A stretch of 64,000 bases of DNA, taken from Flavobacterium sandaracinum (GTDB lineage: Bacteria > Bacteroidota > Bacteroidia > Flavobacteriales > Flavobacteriaceae). The notes beneath the pieces were generated by a model, which was not told where the DNA came from, did no database searches, and worked only from the letters and a program-made list of their open reading frames with translations. Positions 1 through 8,784 of the stretch are shown here, in pieces; position 1 is the stretch's first letter; every line of letters begins with the position of its first letter. Both the position numbers and the translations under genes were made by a program. The stretch covers positions 1 to 64,000 of the forward strand of contig NZ_SMFN01000011.1 of NCBI RefSeq assembly GCF_004349135.1. Direction: 5' to 3'.

Positions 1-1
1 T

Positions 2-127
2 GACTGCACTATCATCTATGGTGGGTTAAGTTTTTTTATCGCTTGGGCAGTTGTTCCTTGTATGTTTCTTACGGTTCTCATTATATTAGACATTCTATTC
101 CTATATATAAGGTACACCGAATTCTAA
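2..127 (+). CDS. C-terminal end of a small membrane protein (partial)
   Basis: An open frame runs in from the left edge of the window and stops at TAA 125-127. The 41 residues are strongly hydrophobic, with a helix-like run (YGGLSFFIAWAVV, then FLTVLIILDILFLY) and a short polar tail. This looks like the last one or two membrane segments of a protein whose start lies outside the window. A repeat element and a terminator follow immediately, which fits a gene end. The family is not recognisable from this fragment, and an open frame arising by chance is possible at this length. Confidence 0.35.
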   Translation, partial: DCTIIYGGLSFFIAWAVVPCMFLTVLIILDILFLYIRYTEF

Positions 128-144
128 ATCAAATATACAACTCC

Positions 145-229
145 CCGCGTTAGGGATAGTAGCAAAAATCCCGCAGCCAAGTGAAGTGTAACGCAACTTG
201 ACGAGGACTTGTAGCGAATAGCCCGACCC
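145..229 (+). repeat. Dispersed palindromic element, variable-stem family, copy A
   Basis: It begins GCGTTAGGGATAGTAGC and ends GTAGCGAATAGCCCGACCC. These ends match, with small changes, the ends of elements at 24973-25043, 38005-38080 (reverse), 47391-47500 (reverse) and 49629-49727. The centre differs between copies. It lies between the end of a gene and a terminator. Confidence 0.7.
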
Positions 230-239
230 TATGTAAAAA

Positions 240-275
240 AGAGGCTACTACCCATTTAGATAATAGCCTCTCTTT
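240..275. terminator. Rho-independent terminator (bidirectional)
   Basis: Arms 240-250 (AGAGGCTACTA) and 261-271 (TAATAGCCTCT) pair over 11 positions with one mismatch and a 10-nt loop. A T-run follows on the plus strand and an A-run precedes. It can end the partial gene on the left and the minus-strand permease gene ending at 302. Confidence 0.75.
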
Positions 276-301
276 TATAGAGGGAAACGCCCAAATGAAG
301 T

Positions 302-1537
302 TTAATCGAAACGGATGGCTTTTACTGGTGCTATTTTGGTTATTATATAGGAGGGAATTAATAATACCAAAAAACAAATAGCAACTGTAAGGACATTAAG
401 CAGAACTATATATCCCCAGTTCAAATAAACTGGCGCTTGATTGACATAATAATTTTCTGGATTGAGTTTGATGACACCAAAATATTGTTGGATCAACAAC
501 AACGATATCCCTATCAAGTTTCCCCAAAACAGTCCTCTCACTATAAGGTAAAAGGCATTGTACAGAAATATTTTTCTAACTGACCAATTATTTGCCCCTA
601 AAGCTTTAAGGATTCCTATCATTTGAGTGCGTTCAAGGATGAGGACTAAAAGCGCAACAACCATATTGATGGTGGCGACGAGTATCATGACCGCTAAAAT
701 TACTATAATATTAAAATCGAACAATTGAAGCCATTCGAATATATAACTGTATTTTTCGATTATGGTTTTCGTATCTAATGTAGAAGACGTTTGTGCATAA
801 ACCTGCTCACCTGTTTCCTGAATAGTATTAAAGTCATCCACAAAAACTTCAAAAGCTCCCACTTGATCGGGACTCCATTTATTAATACGCTGCAAGTGTC
901 GAATGTCACCTATTAAATAAGTAGCATCAAATTCCTGAAATCCAGAATTAAAAATACCTGTGATTTTAAATCTTCGGATGTTTGGTAGTTTGTTTTGACT
1001 TTCTTTAATGAAAAACGTATTAAAAGAATCACCTACTTTTAGATTTAACCTTTTAGCCAAGAACTGAGAAATTAACACCTCTTGATTAAGCTCTTTTGAA
1101 AAATCAGGCAATTTACCTGAAACCAGATATTCTTTAATATTATTCCATTGGTAATCCTTACCAACTCCTTTGAGGATTACTCCTTCGAAAGCAGTTTCGG
1201 TTCTTATTATTCCTGCTTTGGTTGCGATGGCTTGAATGTGACTTATTCCAGAAACTGAAGTGAACTTAGGATAAAAATCTTGTTTTTTAGAAATAGGAAC
1301 AAGTGTAACTTCCGATTGATTATTATCATAATTCGAAATAATAATATGGCCATTGAAAGCCGAAATCTTGTCTCGGATTTTTTGTTGCAATCCAATACCA
1401 GTTGCTACCGAAACAATCATCATGATCATTCCTATGGCAATTGCCGAAATTGCAATTTTTATAATTGGCGCAGATATACTACTTTTATAATCTTTAGCAG
1501 TGATAAGTCGTTTGGCAATAAAGTATTCTAAATTCAA
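302..1537 (-). CDS. LolC/LolE-type ABC transporter permease
   Basis: This 411-residue inner-membrane permease has the MacB/FtsX layout. There is one N-terminal membrane helix (about residues 25-50), a large periplasmic domain (about 50-270), and three C-terminal helices near 275-300, 325-350 and 375-400. The family works with a LolD-type ATPase to release lipoproteins from the inner membrane or to transmit force across it. No ATPase gene is adjacent. The frame starts at a TTG codon (1537-1535). No ATG lies near it in frame, and the N-terminal sequence NLEYFIAKRL fits the family, so I keep TTG. It is head to head with the NamZ-like gene, only 6 nt away. LolC/E is the most likely role, but other FtsX-like permeases look similar. 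Confidence 0.8.
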   Translation of the reverse strand: MNLEYFIAKRLITAKDYKSSISAPIIKIAISAIAIGMIMMIVSVATGIGLQQKIRDKISAFNGHIIISNYDNNQSEVTLVPISKKQDFYPKFTSVSGISHIQAIATKAGIIRTETAFEGVILKGVGKDYQWNNIKEYLVSGKLPDFSKELNQEVLISQFLAKRLNLKVGDSFNTFFIKESQNKLPNIRRFKITGIFNSGFQEFDATYLIGDIRHLQRINKWSPDQVGAFEVFVDDFNTIQETGEQVYAQTSSTLDTKTIIEKYSYIFEWLQLFDFNIIVILAVMILVATINMVVALLVLILERTQMIGILKALGANNWSVRKIFLYNAFYLIVRGLFWGNLIGISLLLIQQYFGVIKLNPENYYVNQAPVYLNWGYIVLLNVLTVAICFLVLLIPSYIITKIAPVKAIRFD

Positions 1538-1543
1538 TTTGAT

Positions 1544-2758
1544 ATGGTATCTAGTTTGGTGTTCAAAAATACATTTTTATTATTTGTTTTACTAATCGTG
1601 TCTTGCGGAAGTTCCATTAAGATTAAAGAAGGAATAAAAAAATATACAGAAACTCCAATAGAAAATCCCGTTCAAACAGTAAAATCTGGTGCTGCTAATT
1701 TTGATGCTTACCTGCCATTATTAAAAGATAAAAAAGTTGGTATTGTAACCAACCAAACAGGCATCTTACCCAACAAAACCCATTTAGTTGATTTCTTTTT
1801 AGAAAAAAAAATTGCTGTCCAAACTATTTTTGCTCCAGAGCATGGTTTTCGAGGAACTGCTGACGCGGGTGAACATGTAGTCGACGGAAAAGATTATAAA
1901 ACAGGATTGCCTATTATTTCGCTTTATGGGGATAACAAAAAGCCCAGCTCCGAACAATTGGCTGGAATAGAAATCTTGGTTTTCGACTTGCAAGATGTGG
2001 GCGCACGATTTTACACGTACATTTCCTCTTTACACTATATTATGGAAGCTTGTGCCGAAAACAACATTCCTTTATTGATTTTAGACAGACCCAATCCAAA
2101 CATAAGTACTGTAGACGGTCCAATTTTAGAAAAGGAATTTACTAGTTTTGTAGGAATGCATCCCGTACCAATACTTCACGGAATGACTATTGGTGAATAC
2201 GCACAAATGATAAATGGAGAAAAATGGTTAAAACAAGGAATTCAATGTCAACTAACAGTAATTCCTTGTCTCAATTACAATAGAAATCTAAACTACAGTC
2301 TACCAGTAAAACCATCACCTAATCTTCCGAACGACCAAGCCGTTGCTCTTTATGCTAGTTTGTGTCTTTTTGAAGGTACAAATGTCAGTGTAGGTAGAGG
2401 TACAGAGAAGCAATTTCAAATTTACGGATCCCCTTATTTACCTAACAATGCCTTTAGTTTTATACCAAAACCAAATTTAGGTGCCAAAAACCCATTGTAT
2501 AATGGAGTACAATGTTTTGGAGAAGACCTAAGCACTCAAACTAAAGTAAATCAACTGGAATTGAAATGGCTTCTAAAAGCATATAACTCTACCTTAGATA
2601 AAGCTAAATTCTTCAATTCTTTTTTCACAAAATTAGTGGGAACTAAAAACCTCCAACGGCAAATAGAAAATGGAATTTCAGAAAAAGAAATCAGAGAAAG
2701 CTGGAAGGATGACTTGGAAAAGTTTAAAAAAATGAACGAAAAATATTTAATTTATTAA
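1544..2758 (+). CDS. NamZ-like exo-beta-N-acetylmuramidase (DUF1343), lipoprotein
   Basis: 404 residues. An N-terminal hydrophobic segment ends in IVSCGSS, a lipobox with Cys at about residue 21, so the protein is probably a lipid-anchored envelope protein. The rest matches the DUF1343 family: GIVTNQTG, then APEHGFRG, DLQDVGARFYTY, DRPNP and VGRGTEKQF. The family member NamZ of Bacillus subtilis removes terminal N-acetylmuramic acid from peptidoglycan fragments, so cell-wall turnover or recycling is the likely job. The ATG at 1544 leaves almost no leader before the divergent permease. GTG 1559 would also give a plausible signal peptide. Confidence 0.85.
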   Translation: MVSSLVFKNTFLLFVLLIVSCGSSIKIKEGIKKYTETPIENPVQTVKSGAANFDAYLPLLKDKKVGIVTNQTGILPNKTHLVDFFLEKKIAVQTIFAPEHGFRGTADAGEHVVDGKDYKTGLPIISLYGDNKKPSSEQLAGIEILVFDLQDVGARFYTYISSLHYIMEACAENNIPLLILDRPNPNISTVDGPILEKEFTSFVGMHPVPILHGMTIGEYAQMINGEKWLKQGIQCQLTVIPCLNYNRNLNYSLPVKPSPNLPNDQAVALYASLCLFEGTNVSVGRGTEKQFQIYGSPYLPNNAFSFIPKPNLGAKNPLYNGVQCFGEDLSTQTKVNQLELKWLLKAYNSTLDKAKFFNSFFTKLVGTKNLQRQIENGISEKEIRESWKDDLEKFKKMNEKYLIY

Positions 2759-2820
2759 ACATTAAGTCTTTACGCGACAGAAAAGGATTAAAAATCACAA
2801 TAGGGAGATATAATCGTAAA

Positions 2821-3315
2821 TTATAATGGCAACTTCTTCTTCATTTCTTCTACTATATTAAAAGCAGCCGGGCAAATTGCTACGTTCTTTAAGGTTAGAT
2901 CTGTAATTTGCTGAAACTTCTTTCTGTCCGTATGTGGGAATTCGCGACATGCTTTTGGCCGGACATCATAAATCATACATGCATTTTCATGATCTAAAAA
3001 AGTACACGGAACACTTTGCAAAACATAATCTTGGTCTTCATCAACACGCAGGTATTGTTCTATAAATTGCTGTGGCTTTTGCCTCAAATATTTCGACACA
3101 CGCTCAATATCCGCAGAAGTAAATAACGGCCCTGTTGTCTTGCAGCAATTAGCACATTTCAAACAATCTGTTTTTTTGAATTCAGCATCATGCAAATCCT
3201 GCATTACATAATCTAAATTTTTCGGGGTCTTTTTTTTCAGCTTATCGAAATACTTTTTGTTTTCGATATGCTTATCTTTGGCTTCTTTAGGAAGTTCGTT
3301 TAAAGTAGGTTTCAA
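2821..3315 (-). CDS. YkgJ-family cysteine-cluster protein
   Basis: 164 residues with the family signature: a cluster CLKCANCCK followed by PLFTSADIERV, and a second cluster around CTFLD, ACMIYDVRPKACREFP. The Cys residues probably bind zinc or an iron-sulfur cluster. The family (YkgJ, PF03692) has no settled function. The N-terminal 50 residues are charged and Lys-rich. No signal peptide or membrane segment is present, so it is cytoplasmic. It stands alone, convergent with the NamZ-like gene and divergent from the methyltransferase. Confidence 0.85.
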   Translation of the reverse strand: MKPTLNELPKEAKDKHIENKKYFDKLKKKTPKNLDYVMQDLHDAEFKKTDCLKCANCCKTTGPLFTSADIERVSKYLRQKPQQFIEQYLRVDEDQDYVLQSVPCTFLDHENACMIYDVRPKACREFPHTDRKKFQQITDLTLKNVAICPAAFNIVEEMKKKLPL

Positions 3316-3399
3316 ATTGAAAATTTAATTTTTTGCAAAACTAACACTTTTTGAACGAGGATTATAGCTTTATGAATGTTGAATTTAGAATTACAAACA

Positions 3400-4107
3400 A
3401 TGAAAGACCTTTTTGGCCAAGCCATACTCGATTATCAAACCAATAATTCTCCAGAGGATTTAATTACTGAGACTACCATATCTGAAGAAGATGAAATGTC
3501 CGTTGCTTATTTATTCCGTTCGCACGACGAAATGCCATTAATGGAACAAAAAGCACTAGAACTTGCTAAAGGAAAAGTGTTAGATGTAGGTTGTGGTGCA
3601 GGAAGTCACAGTTTGTATTTACAAAACGAAAGAAATTTACATGTAACCTCAATTGATATTTCTACAAATGCCATTGAAGCCTGCACGCTTCGTGGACTTA
3701 AAAATGCACAAGTCCAAGATGTAATGACGTTAGAAGATGAAAAATACGATACTATTTTATTATTAATGAACGGTGCTGGCATGTGCGGAAAGTTAAAAAA
3801 CATCCCTAATTTTCTTTTAAAATTAAAATCATTACTGCTTCCTGGTGGTCAAATTTTACTAGACAGTTCTGATATCATATATATGTTTGATGATGACGAA
3901 GATGGCGGGAAATGGATTCCCTCCGCTAATCATTATTACGGTGAAATAGTATTCAACATCTCGTACAAAGGAGAAAAAGAAAAACCATTTGATTGGATGT
4001 TTATAGATTACAATACCCTACAAAATGCTGCTTTAGACAATGACCTACAATGCCAATTAATTCTCGAAGGGGAACATTATGATTATTTAGCAAAACTTTC
4101 ATTTTAA
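3400..4107 (+). CDS. Class I SAM-dependent methyltransferase
   Basis: About 235 residues from the chosen start. Motif I (VLDVGCGAGSHSLYLQ) and the post-I acidic turn (SIDIS) identify a Rossmann-fold methyltransferase. The following GGQILLDSSD is the usual motif III region. The substrate cannot be read from sequence. An in-frame ATG exists 24 nt upstream (3376), but the start at 3400 (MKDLFGQAI) is preferred because the upstream residues look like untranslated AT-rich sequence. The gene is monocistronic and followed by a strong terminator. Confidence 0.8.
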   Translation: MKDLFGQAILDYQTNNSPEDLITETTISEEDEMSVAYLFRSHDEMPLMEQKALELAKGKVLDVGCGAGSHSLYLQNERNLHVTSIDISTNAIEACTLRGLKNAQVQDVMTLEDEKYDTILLLMNGAGMCGKLKNIPNFLLKLKSLLLPGGQILLDSSDIIYMFDDDEDGGKWIPSANHYYGEIVFNISYKGEKEKPFDWMFIDYNTLQNAALDNDLQCQLILEGEHYDYLAKLSF

Positions 4108-4215
4108 AGTAATACCATAGAAGGAGACAAGATAAAAATAAATCCTTCAATACTAAAAAAGTGCACAAGTTGGCAATTCAAAAAACCAATAGTTTCACAC
4201 ACGGACTATAACGAA

Positions 4216-4255
4216 AAACCCCAAAACAGGATTAAATGTTTTGGGGTTTAATTTT
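4216..4255. terminator. Rho-independent terminator (bidirectional)
   Basis: Perfect 12-bp stem (AAACCCCAAAAC 4216-4227 with GTTTTGGGGTTT 4238-4249), 10-nt loop, T-run after it on the plus strand and A-run before it. It lies between the convergent methyltransferase and queE genes. Confidence 0.9.
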
Positions 4256-4887
4256 TAAGGGATATTCAAATATTTATGTGTTTGTAATGATACACGCCAT
4301 TTCGGATTTTTCATTACATAATCCACAATTAACGGTGTCATTTCTTCTTTTTTGCTCCATTCTGGTTGAAGAAACAAAATAGCATTTGGATTTACTTTTT
4401 CGGCTTGTTCTTCAGCAAAAACAAAATCATGTTTATTATAAATAATTACTTTCAGTTCGTGCGCATTATCATAAACGGTTTCTGTCGGTAATTTGTTTTT
4501 CTTTGGCGAAAGACAAATCCAATCCCAAGTTCCGGAGAGCGGATAAGCACCTGAAGTTTCAATATGAACTTTTAATTTTTGTTCTTTTAGTTTTTGAGTA
4601 AGCAAAGTCATGTCCCACATCAAAGGTTCTCCACCAGTAACCACAACGGTGTCTGCATACTTATTTGCATTTTCGACTATCAAATCAATACCCGTTGGCG
4701 GGTGCAATGCTGCATTCCAACTTTCTTTTACATCACACCAATGGCAGCCAACATCACAACCACCTATTCGAATAAAATATGCTGCTGTTCCGGTATGAAA
4801 TCCTTCTCCCTGAATAGTATAAAATTCTTCCATCAAGGGTAACATCGCACCTTTGTTAACTTCTAATTGTATTTCTTTTGATAACAT
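4255..4887 (-). CDS. queE: 7-carboxy-7-deazaguanine synthase, radical SAM
   Basis: 210 residues. QueE converts 6-carboxy-tetrahydropterin to 7-carboxy-7-deazaguanine in queuosine (preQ0/preQ1) synthesis. The sequence shows EEFYTIQGEGFHTG near the N-terminus and the variant radical-SAM cluster CDVGCHWC that binds a 4Fe-4S cluster, followed by TGGEPLMWD. The length is normal for the family. QueA, a later enzyme of the same pathway, is in this window at 25152-26201 but not in the same transcript. A good -7 element lies 22 nt upstream of the start codon. Confidence 0.93.
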   Translation of the reverse strand: MLSKEIQLEVNKGAMLPLMEEFYTIQGEGFHTGTAAYFIRIGGCDVGCHWCDVKESWNAALHPPTGIDLIVENANKYADTVVVTGGEPLMWDMTLLTQKLKEQKLKVHIETSGAYPLSGTWDWICLSPKKNKLPTETVYDNAHELKVIIYNKHDFVFAEEQAEKVNPNAILFLQPEWSKKEEMTPLIVDYVMKNPKWRVSLQTHKYLNIP

Positions 4888-4909
4888 TATTTAATTTTAT
4901 TTTAAAGTG

Positions 4910-4945
4910 CAAAGATAGTTAATTTGAAAAGGAGTTAATTTGAAA
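4910..4945 (-). promoter_or_regulatory. queE -7 element and 13-nt direct repeat
   Basis: On the minus strand TATCTTTG (4917-4910) matches the Bacteroidota -7 consensus TAnnTTTG. Immediately upstream are two direct copies of AGTTAATTTGAAA (plus strand 4917-4929 and 4933-4945, 16-nt period), in the place where a -33 box would be. No TTTG box is visible, so activator or repressor binding at the repeats is possible. Confidence 0.45.
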
Positions 4946-5062
4946 TCAGTAGCTAATATTACAAACTTCGAAAATGCGTTAGCCATCATCATTGTAATCT
5001 ATAGTAAGAAATGAGAATTTAATACCAAACCAACATACTCTTTAAATACTAAGAACAAAAAA

Positions 5063-5088
5063 AACCGATAATCAAATGATTATCGGTT
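5063..5088 (-). terminator. Terminator of the TonB operon
   Basis: Perfect 11-bp stem (AACCGATAATC with GATTATCGGTT), 4-nt loop. On the minus strand it is followed by a run of eight T, 25 nt after the stop codon of the TPR gene. Confidence 0.92.
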
Positions 5089-5112
5089 CTAAATATCCTT
5101 AAGGTATTTTAA

Positions 5113-6786
5113 CTATTTTAAAATCTTGATGGACTCAGTAGCATAACTATTGGCTGGATCTAAAGCAAGAGTTTTTCTAAAGTACTCAATAGCTTTAGGC
5201 TTGTCAGTGTTTGCAAAACTTGCTGCCATATTATTGTAAGATTCAATAATCTTAGCTTTAACGGCAGGTTTAGCAAGTTCTTCTGCACCTAATTCAGTAG
5301 TTTTTACTATATAGTCTTCATAATTCTTAACCATTTCATCATCTTTTTCAAGCAGTCTATTCGTTCTCGCTTTATAAAGATAAGCTTCTAAATACGTTGG
5401 AGAAGCTACCAACACTTTATCAAAAGCTGCTTGCGCCTTTTCTAAGGCAACTACATCAACTTTTAAACCTTTTTCAATATTTATATTAGCGTAGTAATTA
5501 GCTAAACCAAAATATACATTGTCATCAAGAAAATTAGTAGAGTCATTGGTATTTGCACCATTTTCAAATATTGCCGCAGCTTCAGCATACAGTTTTTGTG
5601 AAAATAATTTTTTACCAACTTCACTTAATTCTTGAACCGCTAAAGGTTCCATTTCAATTGCTTTTTTGATATCCACTAAACCTGCCTGAAAAGCAATTGG
5701 ATCAATTGACAATCCATCAACACTAGTTCCTTTTTTAATTCTAGTCAAACCTAAATATAAATAATCTAGTGCTATGGCTTTATTTCCTGGCGAAGTGATA
5801 AAACGTTCTAAAGATTTAATAGCAACATCAACATTTCCGTTTTTGTACGCAGCATAACCTAAATAACGATAGATTCTTGGATTAACTTTGTCTAATTCTA
5901 TCATTTTATTTGCTTCCGCTTCAAGTGCTACATAATCCTCTACTAAAATAAGAAAATCGGCACGACGCATTCTAGAATGAATAGAATAATCTGTTAAGGA
6001 CATATATTTATCATAGTATCCAATCGCAGTCTTATAATTATCAGCAGCCTGAGATGGTTTATTACGTGCGATTTTGTAATACGTTTCTGCTAACTCTCTG
6101 TATACTGGTCCATAATTTGGATTCAGTGCAATTACTTCATTGTATGCTTTTGATGCTTCATCATACGATTTAGCCCCTTTCAACAAAACACCCAATTGCA
6201 TTTTTGCTCTAAGCAAGCTATTGTCTGCCTGGAAAGCGTTTCTATATGCAACATAAGCTTCGTTTTGTTTACCATCTCCATAATAAGCGTCCCCTAAGGC
6301 AAGCTGCAATTGGGCGTCTTGAGCGTTAATAATTGCTGCTCTACTTAAAATTGCGATTGCATTTTTATAGTCTGGTTTCACAGCATTCATATAGGCTCTA
6401 CCAATAAAAATAAATTCCTCAAAATCTTTTCTTCTCATGTCAGCTGTAGCCAAGGCAAATTTAGCTTGAGCACCAGCAATATCATTTTTATCTAAGTCCA
6501 TTTGACCTAAACCAATATGATTCAATTTTGCCCCATCAGCAGCGCTTAATCCATTTTGAAAATAAATTTTAGCAGAATCTTGTACATTTTGATTCAGATA
6601 CACATTTCCCAAAGTAAAAAATGCAGTTCCATTAGATGGCTTGGCTTGAATGATGGATTTTAAGATTGTTTTTGCGCTTTCAAACTGCTCAGCATCAATT
6701 GCTTTTTTAGCTTGATTAATATCTTGTGCTTGCAGCGTAAAAGCTGACGCCAAAAAGGCAACACTTAACGTTGTAAATTTATTCAT
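5113..6786 (-). CDS. Secreted TPR-repeat protein of the TonB operon
   Basis: About 557 residues starting at the ATG at 6786, which gives a proper signal peptide ending LQAQD. The open frame extends 48 nt further but runs back into the preceding gene region. The mature protein is a chain of tetratricopeptide repeats (for example AFFTLGNVYLNQ, LALGDAYYGDG and YRELAETYYKIA), probably in the periplasm as a scaffold. It is the last gene of the exbB-exbD-exbD-tonB cluster, 16 nt after the PstS-like gene and before the terminator. The position suggests that it assists the TonB machinery or outer-membrane transport. That is inferred from context, not from a known family function. Confidence 0.8.
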   Translation of the reverse strand: MNKFTTLSVAFLASAFTLQAQDINQAKKAIDAEQFESAKTILKSIIQAKPSNGTAFFTLGNVYLNQNVQDSAKIYFQNGLSAADGAKLNHIGLGQMDLDKNDIAGAQAKFALATADMRRKDFEEFIFIGRAYMNAVKPDYKNAIAILSRAAIINAQDAQLQLALGDAYYGDGKQNEAYVAYRNAFQADNSLLRAKMQLGVLLKGAKSYDEASKAYNEVIALNPNYGPVYRELAETYYKIARNKPSQAADNYKTAIGYYDKYMSLTDYSIHSRMRRADFLILVEDYVALEAEANKMIELDKVNPRIYRYLGYAAYKNGNVDVAIKSLERFITSPGNKAIALDYLYLGLTRIKKGTSVDGLSIDPIAFQAGLVDIKKAIEMEPLAVQELSEVGKKLFSQKLYAEAAAIFENGANTNDSTNFLDDNVYFGLANYYANINIEKGLKVDVVALEKAQAAFDKVLVASPTYLEAYLYKARTNRLLEKDDEMVKNYEDYIVKTTELGAEELAKPAVKAKIIESYNNMAASFANTDKPKAIEYFRKTLALDPANSYATESIKILK

Positions 6787-6802
6787 GTTTATTGTAGTTA
6801 AA

Positions 6803-7720
6803 TTATTTTTCATCATTTTTTGATTTTCTGTCAATTATAAATTTTCTTCCCGGAATACGTATAGGTAACAGCCCCGATTTTAAAATTATTCTTTGTCCAA
6901 TATCTCCGCTCACGAACGAAGCGAAACCCATACCTAGTCCTGAATAACCTTGACAATTGATTATATACAAATCACGTGCCAAAGGGTATTTTTTTTCTGC
7001 AATATTATTTTGTGAAGGCAAATAGGATTCATTCCCTGAGAGTCCTGTGACTTTTAAAGCATTCACTTTATCAACATACTGAACCATTGCTGGCTGTGGT
7101 TGAGACAACCAATTGACCCCAACAACACCAATCATATCTGTATTTTCCGAAACATATTTAATCACTTCATCATTTGTTTTAAAGGAGAAGACCCCACTTT
7201 TAGGAATACTCTCAATCCCTGCCAGAGATTTCATGTAGCGTACCGTACTTGAATTCAAATTATCAAAAACCAATCCTTTAATTGAAGGAGTAGGCTTACC
7301 CTGCATAAAAGCAATAACCTCTTTTAGTGAAACAATAGAGTCTTTGCTGTTTTTATTAGAAATAAACGCAACTGCATCTGTAGCAAATGGTGTTATTTTA
7401 GGGTTAATTTTTTTTGCTTTAAAAACATCTAGTTCTTCTTTTGTCAAATTCCTAGATAAAATAGCAATGGCCCCTTTTTCATTAAATAACGAATTAAGTA
7501 CTTCAGACTCTGATTTAGCAATAAGCGTTATCTTAGCCTTATACTTACTCTCAAATACAGCTATCTGATCTTCTATAATAGGAGATAAGGTTTCATCGAC
7601 AAAAAGGCTGGCTTTACCTTTTAATATAGTTTCCTCTTCCTTTGGCGTATTAGTTTGATTGCAAGAATAAACTACTACTAATAAAAAAACAAAATATGGA
7701 AGTTTAGCAAATTTTTTCAT
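6803..7720 (-). CDS. PstS-like substrate-binding lipoprotein
   Basis: 305 residues. The signal ends VVVYSCNQT, a lipobox, so it is lipid-anchored. The body resembles the phosphate-type periplasmic binding proteins: AILSRNLTKEE, then TPFATDAVAFISN, LSGNESYLPSQ, and the C-terminal FASFVSGDIGQRIILKSGLLP typical of PstS. No pstCAB genes are nearby. Instead the gene sits in the TonB operon, 3 nt after a small membrane protein. It may bind an oxyanion or have lost transport function. Its ligand is unknown. Confidence 0.78.
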   Translation of the reverse strand: MKKFAKLPYFVFLLVVVYSCNQTNTPKEEETILKGKASLFVDETLSPIIEDQIAVFESKYKAKITLIAKSESEVLNSLFNEKGAIAILSRNLTKEELDVFKAKKINPKITPFATDAVAFISNKNSKDSIVSLKEVIAFMQGKPTPSIKGLVFDNLNSSTVRYMKSLAGIESIPKSGVFSFKTNDEVIKYVSENTDMIGVVGVNWLSQPQPAMVQYVDKVNALKVTGLSGNESYLPSQNNIAEKKYPLARDLYIINCQGYSGLGMGFASFVSGDIGQRIILKSGLLPIRIPGRKFIIDRKSKNDEK

Positions 7721-7723
7721 AAA

Positions 7724-7954
7724 CTAATTGTTATTATCATTAATAATCCGATAGCATCTAAAAGAAGCATAAGCTATAAGTAAAATTCCGGCTGCTATTC
7801 TATAAGTAGGTGTCAGATCTATAGGCAAATTATCCATGAAGATAATGAATAAGCCCAAAACAAAGTATACCACAAAAAACAAAATTCCTAAAACAAGAAG
7901 AAATCGCTCTTTAAGCGATTTCTTCTTAATATTACTAAGTATGTTATTCAACAT
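7724..7954 (-). CDS. Small two-helix membrane protein in the TonB operon
   Basis: 76 residues with two hydrophobic segments (about 19-40 and 50-66) and a short basic N-terminus. Its start codon overlaps the tonB stop codon (TAATG), so it is translationally coupled to tonB. I do not recognise a characterised family. The conserved cluster position suggests a part in the ExbBD-TonB assembly, which is an inference. Confidence 0.75.
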   Translation of the reverse strand: MLNNILSNIKKKSLKERFLLVLGILFFVVYFVLGLFIIFMDNLPIDLTPTYRIAAGILLIAYASFRCYRIINDNNN

Positions 7955-8751
7955 TAATCTGCAGATTGAATAGTAATAGGAAGAGAATAAAGAACCCTTA
8001 CCGCCTTACCGTTTTGTTCACCCGGTGTCCATTTTGGACATTTCTTCAAAACACGAATAGCTTCTTTTCCTGTACCATAACCAATATCTCTTATTACTTT
8101 GATATCTGTTAATGAACCATCTTTTTCAACAACAAAAGTAACGTAAACTTTACCTTTCAGACCATCTTCTTCAGGTGTTTGATAATTATCACCTACAAAT
8201 TTATAAAATTTATTGATCCCACCAGGGAAGTCCGGTTTCACTTCAATACCAGCTGTGTTATAAATCTGGTTATCAACCTCTTCAACAACAGCAGCTTTAC
8301 CAGTTCCTACAGGCTCTACAGTTAATACTGCATCAGGATCACCTTTGATTGTAACGGCACCTAGTTTCTTATCTTTTACTTCGATAATTTTTGGTGGCTC
8401 TTCTGTCACCTCCTCTGCTTTCGCCACTACGGGTTTCACAAATTTAATCACATCCACTTTTGGAGCTGGCGGAGGTGGTGGTGGAACATTTAATTTAGGC
8501 TCTTCTTTCTTAGGAGGAAGTTTAATGGCGGTGATTTTGATGTCTGTGTTGATCTCCTCCTCTTCCCCATTAGGAATTAAGTTAATGATAAGAGGAGTTG
8601 CAACAGCAATACTAAAAAATACAGCTCCAAAAATGAGTGCTTTAATAGTAGTTTTTCTGTTTGTCCTTCTTAACTCATAAGCTCCGTACGTTTTATTACG
8701 CCCTTCGAATACGATATCAAGCCATTGATTTTTTAATATATCTAATTTCAT
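7954..8751 (-). CDS. tonB: TonB energy transducer
   Basis: 265 residues. One membrane helix near the N-terminus (about 35-58) is followed by a Pro-rich spacer (PPPPPPAPKV, about 90-100) and a C-terminal TonB domain (about 175-265) with YVTFVVEKDGS and VLKKCPKWTPG. TonB carries energy from the proton gradient across the periplasm to outer-membrane receptors. The first 30 residues (WLDIVFEGRNKTYGAYELRR) are the usual Bacteroidota N-terminal extension. It lies directly downstream of exbB and two exbD genes in the same direction. Confidence 0.93.
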   Translation of the reverse strand: MKLDILKNQWLDIVFEGRNKTYGAYELRRTNRKTTIKALIFGAVFFSIAVATPLIINLIPNGEEEEINTDIKITAIKLPPKKEEPKLNVPPPPPPAPKVDVIKFVKPVVAKAEEVTEEPPKIIEVKDKKLGAVTIKGDPDAVLTVEPVGTGKAAVVEEVDNQIYNTAGIEVKPDFPGGINKFYKFVGDNYQTPEEDGLKGKVYVTFVVEKDGSLTDIKVIRDIGYGTGKEAIRVLKKCPKWTPGEQNGKAVRVLYSLPITIQSAD

Positions 8752-8784
8752 TTTTCTTAATTATTAGGTTATTGGGGAATAAGA

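Noticed and set aside
150..377. 75-codon minus-strand frame spanning repeat copy A and the terminator
   Set aside because: It is made of repeat and terminator sequence and overlaps the end of the LolC/E gene; composition is not protein-like.
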